Shown here piece after piece: positions 7,634 through 16,230 of a stretch of 38,691 nucleotides of DNA (its first letter is position 1; each line of letters opens with the position of its first letter). The stretch lies in assembly GCA_051746665.1 (NCBI GenBank), contig JBNJFG010000017.1, positions 1-38,691 on the forward strand, in the 5' to 3' direction. The notes beneath the pieces are model-generated. The model saw only the letters and a list, made by a program, of their open reading frames with translations, was not told the DNA's origin and ran no database searches. The position numbers and the translations under genes were made by a program. This DNA comes from Halanaerobium sp051746665. Lineage in GTDB: Bacteria > Bacillota > Halanaerobiia > Halanaerobiales > Halanaerobiaceae.

Positions 7634-9649
7634 ATGGCAAAAATTAGAGTGTATAATCTAGCTCATGAGCTAGATATGGATAGTAAGGAAGTAATTGATA
7701 TATTAAATGAACTTGATATTGAGGTATCAAGTCATATGAGTACAATAACTGATGAAACAGCAGAACTTGTAAAAGGCATGTATGCTGAGAATAGTAAGGA
7801 AGAAGATGTAGCAGATGAGTTAGGTGAAGCAGATGAGGTGGATCTTGCTGAAGAAGAAACAGCTGATAATTCAGATGCTGAATCAAATGAAGAAGCTTTA
7901 TTAATAGAAACACCGATTACAGTTAAAGAGTTTGCTGAAGAAATTGGTGAGGCTCCTAATAACTTAATTGTAGAATTAATGAATATGGGAGTTATGGCTA
8001 ATGTTAACCAGAGCCTTGATGAAGATACTCTGGAATTATTAGCTGAAGAAATTGGTATTTCAATTAAGTTTAAGACTAAAGAAGAAGAAGAAACATCAAT
8101 GCGAGTTGGACCTGAAATTGAAGACAAAGAAGAGGAATTAGAGCTGCGTCCTCCAATTGTTACAGTAATGGGCCATGTTGACCATGGTAAAACAACTCTT
8201 TTAGATGTTATTAGAAAAAGTAGAGTTGCCGGTAGTGAAGCTGGTGGAATCACTCAGCATATAGGTGCTTATCAGGCAAAAGTTAATGAAAAATTAATTA
8301 CTTTTATTGATACACCTGGACATGAGGCTTTTACAGCAATGAGAGCACGTGGGGCTCAGTTAACTGATATTGCAATTTTAGTTGTAGCTGCTGACGATGG
8401 AATTATGCCGCAGACTGAAGAGGCAATTAACCATGCTAAAGCTGCAGGAATTCCAATTATTGTTGCTATTAATAAAATTGATAAAGCAAATGCCGAACCA
8501 GAAAGAGTAAAACAGGAATTAACCGAATATGGTTTAGTCCCTGAAGATTGGGGTGGAAACACAATTTGTGTTAATGTTTCTGCACTGCAGGAACAAAACA
8601 TTGATGAGCTTTTAGAAATGATCATTTTAGTATCTGAAATGGAAGAACTTAAAGCTAACCCTAACCGTCTGGCAGATGGTGTTGTAATTGAGGCTGAACT
8701 TGATAAAGGTAGAGGTCCTGTTGCAACTATATTAGTTAAAAACGGAACTCTTAAAGTTGGAGATCCTATCTTAGCAGGTTTAACATCTGGTCGAGTTAGA
8801 GCAATGTTCAATGAATATGGTGATTCTTTAACTGAAGCTGGACCATCATCAGCTGTCGAGGTACTTGGTTTTAATGAAGTTCCAGCTGCAGGAAATTTTG
8901 TGCAGGTACTTGAAGATGAAAGACAGGCAAGAGATGTAGCTTCTGATCGACAGGATGAAAGAAGACAATCCGAACTGAAGTCTGATGCTAAGGTTTCATT
9001 AGATGATCTTTTTAATCAGATTCAGGAAGGTGAAGTTAAAGAATTGAATATCATCATAAAAGCTGATGTTCAGGGTTCTATTGAGGCTTTAAAAGCTTCA
9101 CTAATTAGATTAGGCACTGATGAGGTTACAGTAAATGTTATTCACACCGGTGTTGGTGGAGTTAACGAAACTGATGTTAACCTGGCAAGTGCTTCCAATG
9201 CAATTATTATTGGATTTAATGTTCGTCCTGATAATAAAACTATTAAAGCTGCCGAAAAAGAAAAGGTTGATATTAGAACTTACAGAGTTATTTATAAAGC
9301 AATAGAAGACATTAAAAATGCGATGGCGGGTCTGCTTGATCCTGAGTTAAGAGAACAAGTTACTGGTAGAGCAGAAGTTAGAGACACCTTTAAAGTACCT
9401 GATGTAGGTATAATTGCAGGTGCATATATTACTGATGGTCATGTAAATCGTAATTATGATGCCCGTTTGTTAAGAGATGGAGTAGTTATTCACGAAGGAA
9501 CAATTTCCTCTCTTAAGAGATTTGAAAATGATGTAAGAGAAGTAAAATCTGGTTATGAATGTGGAATTGGAATTGAAAATTATAATGATATCAAAGTTGG
9601 CGATATCATCGAATTCTATACTTATAAGGAGATAAAAAGGTCCTTATAG
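7634..9649 (+). CDS. infB: Translation initiation factor IF-2
   Basis: GTPase that places initiator fMet-tRNA on the 30S subunit and promotes subunit joining. The 671 residues are somewhat short for IF-2. There is an N-terminal IF2_N motif (about 1-50), a very acidic linker (about 55-90), and a second IF2_N-like motif (about 95-145). The GTPase domain follows, with G1 GHVDHGKT at 180-187, the DTPGHE switch and NKID. Domains II-IV follow, the last binding fMet-tRNA (SGYECGIGIENYNDIKVGD). The ATG follows TGGAGGTG. It sits between rnpM and rbfA in the usual operon order. Large ORFs on the opposite strand here are shadows. Confidence 0.98.
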   Translation: MAKIRVYNLAHELDMDSKEVIDILNELDIEVSSHMSTITDETAELVKGMYAENSKEEDVADELGEADEVDLAEEETADNSDAESNEEALLIETPITVKEFAEEIGEAPNNLIVELMNMGVMANVNQSLDEDTLELLAEEIGISIKFKTKEEEETSMRVGPEIEDKEEELELRPPIVTVMGHVDHGKTTLLDVIRKSRVAGSEAGGITQHIGAYQAKVNEKLITFIDTPGHEAFTAMRARGAQLTDIAILVVAADDGIMPQTEEAINHAKAAGIPIIVAINKIDKANAEPERVKQELTEYGLVPEDWGGNTICVNVSALQEQNIDELLEMIILVSEMEELKANPNRLADGVVIEAELDKGRGPVATILVKNGTLKVGDPILAGLTSGRVRAMFNEYGDSLTEAGPSSAVEVLGFNEVPAAGNFVQVLEDERQARDVASDRQDERRQSELKSDAKVSLDDLFNQIQEGEVKELNIIIKADVQGSIEALKASLIRLGTDEVTVNVIHTGVGGVNETDVNLASASNAIIIGFNVRPDNKTIKAAEKEKVDIRTYRVIYKAIEDIKNAMAGLLDPELREQVTGRAEVRDTFKVPDVGIIAGAYITDGHVNRNYDARLLRDGVVIHEGTISSLKRFENDVREVKSGYECGIGIENYNDIKVGDIIEFYTYKEIKRSL

Positions 9650-9665
9650 ATAGAGGTGAGAAAAA

Positions 9666-10049
9666 ATGGCAAATAAACGTGCAATAAGAGTTGGGGAATT
9701 ACTGAAAGAAGAAATAAGTCAGATTGTTTTAAGGGAAATGAAAGATCCAAGAATTGGTTTTGTTTCAATTACTGATGTAGAAGTCAGTGGAGACTTAAGA
9801 CATGCTAAAGTCTTTATTAGTGTTTACGGTACTGATAAAGAAAAAGAAGAAACCTTAGCAGGCCTTCAGCAGGCACAAGGTTATGTTCGTAAACTTGTTG
9901 GTGAAAGAGTAAAAATTCATCACACACCAGAAATTATTTTTAGATATGATGATTCTATTGAAAATGGAGTTCATATTTCAGAAATAATTAAAGACCTTAA
10001 AGATTCAGGAGAGATAAAGGAGTCTGACTCTGATGCAGAAAAAAATTAA
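9666..10049 (+). CDS. rbfA: 30S ribosome-binding factor RbfA
   Basis: Small KH-fold protein that binds the immature 30S subunit and helps late 16S rRNA maturation. Its 127 residues match the family: RAIRVGELLKEEISQIV near the N-terminus, DPRIGFVSITDVEVSGDLRH and the typical KVFISVYG strand. It starts 16 bp after infB behind AGAGGTGAG. Its last 17 bp overlap nrnA, which implies translational coupling. Confidence 0.96.
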   Translation: MANKRAIRVGELLKEEISQIVLREMKDPRIGFVSITDVEVSGDLRHAKVFISVYGTDKEKEETLAGLQQAQGYVRKLVGERVKIHHTPEIIFRYDDSIENGVHISEIIKDLKDSGEIKESDSDAEKN

Positions 10050-11010
10050 AGAGATTATTAAAATCATAAATGAAAATGATAATTTTCTAATTGTTGGCCA
10101 TGTAGGTGCAGATGGTGACAGTATTGGATCAGTAACTGCTTTAACTAGATTGTTAAGAATTAAAAACAAAAAAGCCAGAGCCTATCTTAATCGAGATACT
10201 CTGGCTCCTTTTTCTTTTTTAGAAGTTAAAGGGGAAGAATTTTATACAGATTCCAAGAAATTGAAAGAAGAAATATCAACTTCATCTTATATTCTAATCA
10301 CCCTTGATTCAGGCAATTTAGAGCGGGTAGATTTAGATCAAGATTTAATTGAAAATGCTCAATTTATTATCAATATTGATCATCATGAAGATAATAGTCG
10401 GTTTGGGAAAGTAAATCTCGTCCAGGATGACCGAGCAGCTGTTGCAGAAATTATTTATAATTTTGCTGCAGAAATGATTAATTCAAAGCTGCCTTTTGAA
10501 ATAGCTGAACCTCTGGCAACTGGTATTATTACAGATACCGGTGCTTTACGCTATGAAAATACTACTTCTAGAGTCTTAAAGATTTTAGCTGAACTAATGG
10601 ATGCTGGTGTTGATATTTATAAGATTAATAAAAAAATATTTGGCAGTATAAGTTATAAAGCTTTAATTTTAAAGGGGCTGGCACTTGCTAATCTTGAAAG
10701 AAGTGAAGATGGTAAAATAGCCTGGCTTTATGTGAGCCGTCAGATGATGCATCAAGCCGAAACAGATTACACAGAAGGCCTGGTCAGCATGGCTAGAGAT
10801 ATTGAAGATGTAGAAATTGGGATTCTTTTTACTGAAGAGGAAGAAAAAGAAATTAAAGTAAGTTTACGGTCTAATTTTTATGCAGAAGTAAATCAGCTTG
10901 CAGCAGAATTTAATGGTGGCGGCCATCCTAGAGCAGCAGGTGCTACCGTAGAAAAAACTCTGCAGCAGACCATCAACTTAGTTGTGGAGGCAGCGAAGAA
11001 ATATGTTTAA
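10033..11010 (+). CDS. nrnA: DHH/DHHA1 phosphoesterase (NrnA-type oligoribonuclease / pAp phosphatase)
   Basis: NrnA-family enzymes degrade very short RNA (2-5 nt) and dephosphorylate 3'-phosphoadenosine 5'-phosphate. The 325-residue protein has the DHH motifs: H23, D27 and D29 in HVGADGDSIGS, the DHH triad at 116-118 (IDHHEDN), and DHHA1 motif GGGHPRAAG near residue 295. AAGGAG upstream and the ATG at 10033 lie inside the end of rbfA. The place between rbfA and truB is the standard one for this family in Bacillota. Family assignment is firm; exact substrates are inferred. Confidence 0.92.
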   Translation: MQKKIKEIIKIINENDNFLIVGHVGADGDSIGSVTALTRLLRIKNKKARAYLNRDTLAPFSFLEVKGEEFYTDSKKLKEEISTSSYILITLDSGNLERVDLDQDLIENAQFIINIDHHEDNSRFGKVNLVQDDRAAVAEIIYNFAAEMINSKLPFEIAEPLATGIITDTGALRYENTTSRVLKILAELMDAGVDIYKINKKIFGSISYKALILKGLALANLERSEDGKIAWLYVSRQMMHQAETDYTEGLVSMARDIEDVEIGILFTEEEEKEIKVSLRSNFYAEVNQLAAEFNGGGHPRAAGATVEKTLQQTINLVVEAAKKYV

Positions 11011-11896
11011 TGGAACAGCAAATATTTTAAAACCACCTGGAATTTCATCTTTTGCCCTGATTAAAAAATTGAGAGGTCTTTTAGATGAAAAAAAAGCAGG
11101 TCATACAGGCACTTTAGACCCTGCAGCAGCAGGAGTTTTAGGAGTATGTTTTGGTAAGGCAACAAAAATCATTCCATTTTTAGATGACAGCCACAAAGAA
11201 TATATTTGTGAAATGAAGCTGGGAACTAGAACTGACACTTTAGATTTAGAAGGTGAAGTTATTAGAGAAGATCTTAATTGGAATAATTTAACTGAAACAG
11301 CAGCTGCTGCTGAAATACTCAAATTCAAAGGTAAACAGCAGCAAATACCACCGATGTATTCTGCTCTTCATTATCAGGGAGCCCGCCTTTATCAGTTAGC
11401 CCGCAGAGGGATTGAAGTTGAGCGTGAGAGCAGAGAAATTGAGATTTTTGATATTGAGATTTTAGATATAAATTTACCTCTGATTCGCTTTAAAGCAGAT
11501 GTTTCCAGAGGTACTTATATTCGTTCTTTAGTTAGAGATATTGGAGAAAAGCTTAATACAAATGCAGTAATGACCTTTTTGCTGAGAACCAGATCAGGAC
11601 CTTTTAAAATAGAAGACTCTGTGAGTTTTGAAGAAGTTGAAGAACATGGTGCCAATATTCTGCTCAAAAGTCATGAAATTTTAGATATTCCGCATTATAC
11701 AATTAAAGATCAAGAATATAAGCGGGCAGAAAATGGTAATTATCTAATTCCAGACAATTTCATAGAATCTGAGATTGAGCTAGAAGTTGATGATTATTTT
11801 TTAATTTTTTCTGAATCTGGAAAGTTTTTAGCTATTGGTCAATATCAAATCAAAGACGATTATTCAATTTATCAACCACTTAAAGTTTTTATTTAA
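11003..11896 (+). CDS. truB: tRNA pseudouridine(55) synthase TruB
   Basis: Converts U55 in the T-loop of tRNAs to pseudouridine. The protein is 297 residues. Catalytic D39 lies in the signature AGHTGTLDPAAAGVL. The RGTYIRSLVRDIG motif and a C-terminal PUA-like region are also present. I place the start at ATG 11003 (MFNGTANILKPPGISSF); an upstream in-frame TTG at 10982 would begin before the GGAGG ribosome-binding site. It overlaps nrnA by 8 bp, consistent with coupling. Confidence 0.96.
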   Translation: MFNGTANILKPPGISSFALIKKLRGLLDEKKAGHTGTLDPAAAGVLGVCFGKATKIIPFLDDSHKEYICEMKLGTRTDTLDLEGEVIREDLNWNNLTETAAAAEILKFKGKQQQIPPMYSALHYQGARLYQLARRGIEVERESREIEIFDIEILDINLPLIRFKADVSRGTYIRSLVRDIGEKLNTNAVMTFLLRTRSGPFKIEDSVSFEEVEEHGANILLKSHEILDIPHYTIKDQEYKRAENGNYLIPDNFIESEIELEVDDYFLIFSESGKFLAIGQYQIKDDYSIYQPLKVFI

Positions 11897-11912
11897 TGCT
11901 GGAGGAAATTAT

Positions 11913-12836
11913 ATGCAGGTTATAACAAGTAAAGAATATAATAAATATCATAAAAGCAATACCTGTCTTGCAATAGGTGCATTTGATGGCCTGCATAAAG
12001 GTCATCAACTAATAATTAATGAGGCAGTAAAAGAGGCTAGAAAAAATAATTATCCAGCTGCTGTTTTATCTTTTCATCCTCATCCCTTAGAAATTATTCC
12101 TGGTAAAAACCCACCTCCTTCAATTGTTTCCCGCAAACAAAAAATTTCAATACTGGAAGAGATGGGCATAGATTATTATTTTGAACAGGAATTTAATCAG
12201 GAATTTGCAGCTTTAAGGGCTGAAGAATTTATAAATAATATTTTGATAGATAAAATAAAAGTTGATACTGTTGTAGTTGGTGATGACTTTCGCTTTGCTC
12301 ATAAAAATGAAGGTAATGTAGAGATTTTAATGGAAATGGCTGAGCTGCATGGTTTTAAGGCCAATATAATATCTCAACTACATGCAAGTGATGATAGAAT
12401 TTCTAGTACTAGAATAAGAGGGCTTTTAAAAAAAGGAAAAGTAAAAAAAGCTAAAAAATTACTTGGCAGGCCATATCAAATCTGTGGTGAAGTTATTCAT
12501 GGTAAAAAAATTGGTAGAGAACTTGGCTTTCCAACTGCTAATATAAAGCTGGAGACAAATTATGCACTTCCACCTGAAGGAGTTTATGCAGCAAAAGTTA
12601 AATTTGAGGGTGAGGAATATGCTGCTTCAGCAAATTTAGGTTATAATCCTACTTTTAGCAATAAAAATATTTCTTTTGAAGTTTATATCTTAGATTTTGA
12701 TAAAAAAATTTATGGTAAGAGATTATGTGTAGATATTATAGAGTTTATTAGAGATGAAAAAAAATTCGAGACTAAGGAAGAATTAATTAAACAGATGGAA
12801 CAAGATATTCTTTACACACGCAATCTTTTATGTTAA
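11913..12836 (+). CDS. ribF: Bifunctional riboflavin kinase / FAD synthetase RibF
   Basis: Phosphorylates riboflavin to FMN and adenylates FMN to FAD, supplying the several flavoproteins in this window. The 307-residue protein has an N-terminal nucleotidyltransferase domain with GAFDGLHKGH at 22-31 and an SSTRIRGLLKKG motif. The C-terminal riboflavin kinase domain begins near 185 (GRPYQICGEVIHGKKIG) and has FPTAN near 206-210. Start ATG 11913 follows CTGGAGGAAA; an in-frame upstream extension inside truB is not supported by a ribosome-binding site. The rpsO promoter overlaps the 3' end of this gene, with its -10 on the stop codon. Confidence 0.96.
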   Translation: MQVITSKEYNKYHKSNTCLAIGAFDGLHKGHQLIINEAVKEARKNNYPAAVLSFHPHPLEIIPGKNPPPSIVSRKQKISILEEMGIDYYFEQEFNQEFAALRAEEFINNILIDKIKVDTVVVGDDFRFAHKNEGNVEILMEMAELHGFKANIISQLHASDDRISSTRIRGLLKKGKVKKAKKLLGRPYQICGEVIHGKKIGRELGFPTANIKLETNYALPPEGVYAAKVKFEGEEYAASANLGYNPTFSNKNISFEVYILDFDKKIYGKRLCVDIIEFIRDEKKFETKEELIKQMEQDILYTRNLLC

Positions 12837-12839
12837 AAT
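12811..12839 (+). promoter_or_regulatory. Promoter for rpsO(-pnp)
   Basis: TTTACA at 12811-12816 and TAAAAT at 12834-12839 are 17 bases apart. The -10 overlaps the ribF stop codon. Transcription from here would start near 12846 and give a leader of about 90 nt, so rpsO can be expressed separately from the nusA operon. Confidence 0.6.
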
Positions 12840-12861
12840 TATAAAGAAAGTTTTAAATTAC

Positions 12862-12934
12862 CGTTTGCTAGGATTACGATTCTCCGACGTTGTCTTGGCT
12901 TATGGCGAATTAGATTCACAGGAGGTGAATTTTT
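12862..12934 (+). promoter_or_regulatory. rpsO leader with Shine-Dalgarno hairpin, candidate S15 autoregulatory element
   Basis: AGATTCAC (12912-12919) can pair with GTGAATTT (12925-12932) over 8 bp with one G-U, leaving AGGAG in the 5-base loop. The ribosome-binding sequence AGGAGGTG (12920-12927) is thus partly paired just before the ATG. Upstream, GATTC (12878-12882) can pair with GAATT (12907-12911), enclosing a smaller CCGA/TTGG hairpin, so a multi-stem leader is possible. S15 is known to repress its own mRNA through leader structures in several bacterial groups; the match to any one published class is not established here. Confidence 0.45.
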
Positions 12935-13201
12935 ATGATAAGTAAAGAGAAAAAGCAAGAAGTTATTAAGGAATATCAATTAGAAGAAGGCGACACTGGT
13001 TCTTCTGAAGTACAAATTGCTCTTTTAACAGCAAGAATTTCTGAATTAACTGATCACTTAAAAGAACACAAAAATGATCATCATTCAAGAAGAGGTCTTT
13101 TGAAGATGGTTGGTACTAGAAGAAAATTATTGAGATACTTAAAAAATAATGATGTTCTGCGTTATCGTGAACTAATTTCTAAATTAGAAATTCGCGGTTA
13201 A
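12935..13201 (+). CDS. rpsO: 30S ribosomal protein S15
   Basis: Primary-binding ribosomal protein that organises the central domain of 16S rRNA. The 88 residues match the family along their length, including DTGSSEVQIALLTARISELT, the DHHSRRGLLKMVGTRRKLL rRNA-binding helix pair and the C-terminal YLKNNDVLRYRELI. It starts at the ATG after AGGAGGTG. It has its own promoter and leader, and is separated from pnp by a strong hairpin, as in many bacteria. Confidence 0.98.
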   Translation: MISKEKKQEVIKEYQLEEGDTGSSEVQIALLTARISELTDHLKEHKNDHHSRRGLLKMVGTRRKLLRYLKNNDVLRYRELISKLEIRG

Positions 13202-13213
13202 TAATGCATACTA

Positions 13214-13243
13214 AAAGAGCGGGGCAATCCCCGCTCTTTATTT
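13214..13243 (+). terminator. Perfect hairpin terminator/attenuator between rpsO and pnp
   Basis: AAAGAGCGGGG (13214-13224) pairs with CCCCGCTCTTT (13229-13239) over 11 bp around a CAAT loop, followed by TTTATTT-like sequence. The pnp start is only about 20 bp downstream, so partial readthrough or mRNA processing at this stem probably sets the rpsO to pnp ratio. Confidence 0.8.
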
Positions 13244-13262
13244 GAATAAGGAGGAAAAAAAT

Positions 13263-15353
13263 ATGAAAGAATGGACAATCGATTATGCCGGTGATGAATT
13301 TAATTTTCAAACTGGTAAACTGGCCAAACAGGCCAATGGATCTGTTGTAGTCCGCTGTGGAGACACCCAGGTTTTAGTTACAGCAACTATGGATGATCCC
13401 AGACCAGGAATGAACTATTTCCCACTGATGGTTAATTATGAGGAAAGAAATTATGCTATCGGACAGATACCTGGTGGAGTTTTAAGAAGAGAAGGTAGAC
13501 CAAGAGATGAAGCAACACTTGCTGCTAGAGTTATCGACCGCTCTATCAGACCATTATTTCCAGATGGATATAGACGTGATGTACAGATAGTTGCTACTAT
13601 TTTATCTGTAGATGATGATCATGATCCAGAAGTACTGGCTTTAAATGGAGCTTCAGCTGCTCTGACACTATCTGATATACCTTTTGCTGGTCCAATTGGT
13701 GGAGTAAAAGTTGGATTAGTTGATGGTGAATTAATTATTAATCCAAATGACGAAGAAAGAGAAAACAGTGATTTAGATTTAGTAGTAGCTGGCAGCAAAG
13801 ATGCTATCATGATGGTAGAAGCAAGTGCTAATGAGGTAAGTGAAGAAAAAATCTTAGAGGCAATGGATGCTGCTCATGCTGAAATCAAAAAAATAATTTC
13901 ACTACAGGAAGAAATTAGAGAAGAAGCCGGCAAAGAAAAAGTGCCTTTTGAATCTCCAACTGTAGATGATGAGATTCAAGTCCAGGTTGATCAAATTCTT
14001 GAAGAAAAAATGAAAGAAGCAATTCAAATTCAAGAAAAGAAAGCTAGAAACAACAGACTTGATGAACTAAAAGATGAATTAAAATCTACAATTAATCCTG
14101 AAGAAGATGAAGAAATTGACAAGCAGCTTGGTTTAGCTTTTGAAAAGATGATTAAAAAGTCTGTTAAGAGTTTAATCATTGATGATGGTGTTCGTCCTGA
14201 TGGTAGAGAATATGATGAAATTAGACCTATCTGGGCAGAGGTGGATTTTGTACCAAGAGCTCACGGATCAGGTGTTTTCACCAGAGGTGAAACTCAAGCT
14301 TTAAGTGTTTTAACACTTGGTGCTTCAAGTGATGAGCAAATTTTATTTGGTCTTGGTGAAAAAGAAACTAAAAGATATATGCATCACTACAATTTCCCAT
14401 CTTTCTGTGTTGGTGAAACTTCTCCAATGCGTTCACCAGGAAGAAGAGAAATTGGTCATGGTACCTTAGGTGAAAAAGCATTATTGCCAGTTATTCCTTC
14501 TGAAGAAGATTTCCCATATACAATCAGAATTGTTTCTGAAGTATTAGAATCTAATGGATCTTCATCTCAGGCAAGTATTTGTGGTAGTAGTTTATCACTG
14601 ATGGCTGCTGGTGTACCAATTAAGGCACCTGTTGCAGGTATTGCTATGGGATTAATGAAAAAAGATGACGAGATTGTTGTTCTATCTGATATTCAGGGTT
14701 TTGAAGATTTCCATGGAGATATGGACTTTAAAGTTGCTGGTACTAAAGATGGTATTACAGCTTTACAGATGGATATGAAATTAAAAGGTCTTTCTTCTGA
14801 TGTCTTAAAAGAAGCATTAGAAAAAGCTAAAGCAGGTAGAATGCATATCATGGGTAAAATGCTGGATGTTATTCCAGAACCTCGTCCAGAATTATCCGAA
14901 AATGCACCTGCTATTATTACTATGAACATTGATCCAGAAAAGATCAGATTTGTTATTGGTCCTGGTGGAAAAATGATCAACAAAATTATTGATGAAACTG
15001 GAGCCAGTATTGATATCGAAGATGATGGTCTGGTTAAAATAATGACTGAAGATCAAGAAGGTGGACAGCAGGCTAAAGAAATGATTGCTCGTCTAACTGA
15101 AGAGGTAGAAGTTGGTAAAATATATCAGGGTACAGTAAAAAGAATTATGGACTTTGGTGCTTTTGTAGAGATTCTGCCAAATAAAGATGGTCTTGTTCAT
15201 ATTTCAAAATTAGCTGATCGTCACGTAAAAGAAGTTGGCGATGTTGTTTCTATTGGAGATGAAATTCCTGTAAAAGTTATTGAAATAGATAATCAGGATA
15301 GAATTAATTTATCTCTTAAAGATGCAAAAAAAGAATTAGAAGAAAAAGAGTAA
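13263..15353 (+). CDS. pnp: Polyribonucleotide nucleotidyltransferase (PNPase)
   Basis: Phosphorolytic 3'-5' exoribonuclease that releases nucleoside diphosphates and takes part in mRNA decay. The protein has 696 residues: two RNase PH domains (the first starting near GSVVVRCGDTQVLVTATMDD, the second near VDFVPRAHGSGVFTRGETQ) linked by an alpha-helical region. A KH domain with VIGPGGKMINKI follows, then a C-terminal S1 domain (GTVKRIMDFGAFVEILPNKDG). AAGGAGG at 13248-13254 points to ATG 13263; an in-frame extension upstream to 13242 is not supported. The gene follows rpsO, as is typical. Confidence 0.97.
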   Translation: MKEWTIDYAGDEFNFQTGKLAKQANGSVVVRCGDTQVLVTATMDDPRPGMNYFPLMVNYEERNYAIGQIPGGVLRREGRPRDEATLAARVIDRSIRPLFPDGYRRDVQIVATILSVDDDHDPEVLALNGASAALTLSDIPFAGPIGGVKVGLVDGELIINPNDEERENSDLDLVVAGSKDAIMMVEASANEVSEEKILEAMDAAHAEIKKIISLQEEIREEAGKEKVPFESPTVDDEIQVQVDQILEEKMKEAIQIQEKKARNNRLDELKDELKSTINPEEDEEIDKQLGLAFEKMIKKSVKSLIIDDGVRPDGREYDEIRPIWAEVDFVPRAHGSGVFTRGETQALSVLTLGASSDEQILFGLGEKETKRYMHHYNFPSFCVGETSPMRSPGRREIGHGTLGEKALLPVIPSEEDFPYTIRIVSEVLESNGSSSQASICGSSLSLMAAGVPIKAPVAGIAMGLMKKDDEIVVLSDIQGFEDFHGDMDFKVAGTKDGITALQMDMKLKGLSSDVLKEALEKAKAGRMHIMGKMLDVIPEPRPELSENAPAIITMNIDPEKIRFVIGPGGKMINKIIDETGASIDIEDDGLVKIMTEDQEGGQQAKEMIARLTEEVEVGKIYQGTVKRIMDFGAFVEILPNKDGLVHISKLADRHVKEVGDVVSIGDEIPVKVIEIDNQDRINLSLKDAKKELEEKE

Positions 15354-15385
15354 ATATATTATAAATAATTGGAGATGAGCTTTAA

Positions 15386-16228
15386 ATGATCTTAGGTAAA
15401 CATGTTTCTATAGCTGGCGGCCTTGATAAAGCATTTAAAAGGGCAGCTGATATCGGCTGTAATTCAATGCAGATTTTTGTTAAAAATCCACGCGGCTGGA
15501 AAATGCGCGAGGTTGAGGCAGGAGAAGCATCAGAATTCAGGGCAGCAAGAAATAAATATCAGATTGATCCAGTTGTAGTTCATGCTGCTTATTTGATTAA
15601 TTTAGCCTCTCCAAAAGATAAATTGTGGGGAAAATCAATTTCAGCTCTTAAGTCTGAATATGAACGTTGTGACAGGCTCGGAGCTGAATACCTGATTTTT
15701 CATCCAGGCAGCCATACCGGTTCTGGTCTAGAAAATGGGATTCAGAGAATTGCTGAGGCTTTAAATGAAATTTTAGCTGAAGTAAAAAATGAAACTATGA
15801 TTCTCCTAGAAAATACAGCTGGGGCAGGAACAAGTATTGGTGAAAATTTTTCAGATTTAAAGTCTATAATAGAGGCTGTAGATCATTCGGAAAGACTTGG
15901 GGTCTGTATTGACACCTGTCATGCTTTCACTGCTGAGTATAATCTGGCAGTCAAAGAAGGTTTAGCTAAATTAATAAATGATTTTGAAAAGATAATTGGT
16001 CTTGAACATTTAAAGGTAATTCACCTCAATGATTCTATACATGACTGCTGTACAAACAAAGATCAGCATGCTCATATCGGAGAAGGGAAAATTGGGAGTG
16101 AAGCTTTTAAAAATTTAATAAACCATCCTAAATTGAAAGATAAAGTTTTTATTTTAGAAACACCCCAATTTGATGATCAAAAAGAAGATGATGATGTAAT
16201 ATTATTAAAGCAATTAAGGGAGGACTAA
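15386..16228 (+). CDS. nfo: Endonuclease IV (apurinic/apyrimidinic endonuclease)
   Basis: Zinc enzyme of base excision repair that cuts 5' to abasic sites. The 280-residue protein is a full-length TIM-barrel member (AP endonuclease family 2). It begins GKHVSIAGGLDKAF and holds the expected metal ligands in order: VVHAAYLINLA, FHPGSH, LLENTAG, CIDTCHAFTAEY, VIHLNDS, HAHIGEG and ILETP. It is 32 bp after pnp and ends 2 bp before the JAB-DinG gene, so the two DNA-repair-type genes are probably translated together. Confidence 0.96.
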   Translation: MILGKHVSIAGGLDKAFKRAADIGCNSMQIFVKNPRGWKMREVEAGEASEFRAARNKYQIDPVVVHAAYLINLASPKDKLWGKSISALKSEYERCDRLGAEYLIFHPGSHTGSGLENGIQRIAEALNEILAEVKNETMILLENTAGAGTSIGENFSDLKSIIEAVDHSERLGVCIDTCHAFTAEYNLAVKEGLAKLINDFEKIIGLEHLKVIHLNDSIHDCCTNKDQHAHIGEGKIGSEAFKNLINHPKLKDKVFILETPQFDDQKEDDDVILLKQLRED

Positions 16229-16230
16229 CC

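Noticed and set aside
7732..8811. Long open frames on the minus strand opposite infB (up to 173 codons)
   Set aside because: They lie fully inside infB, are Ser/Ile-rich shadows of its codon pattern and show no ribosome-binding site or known motif.
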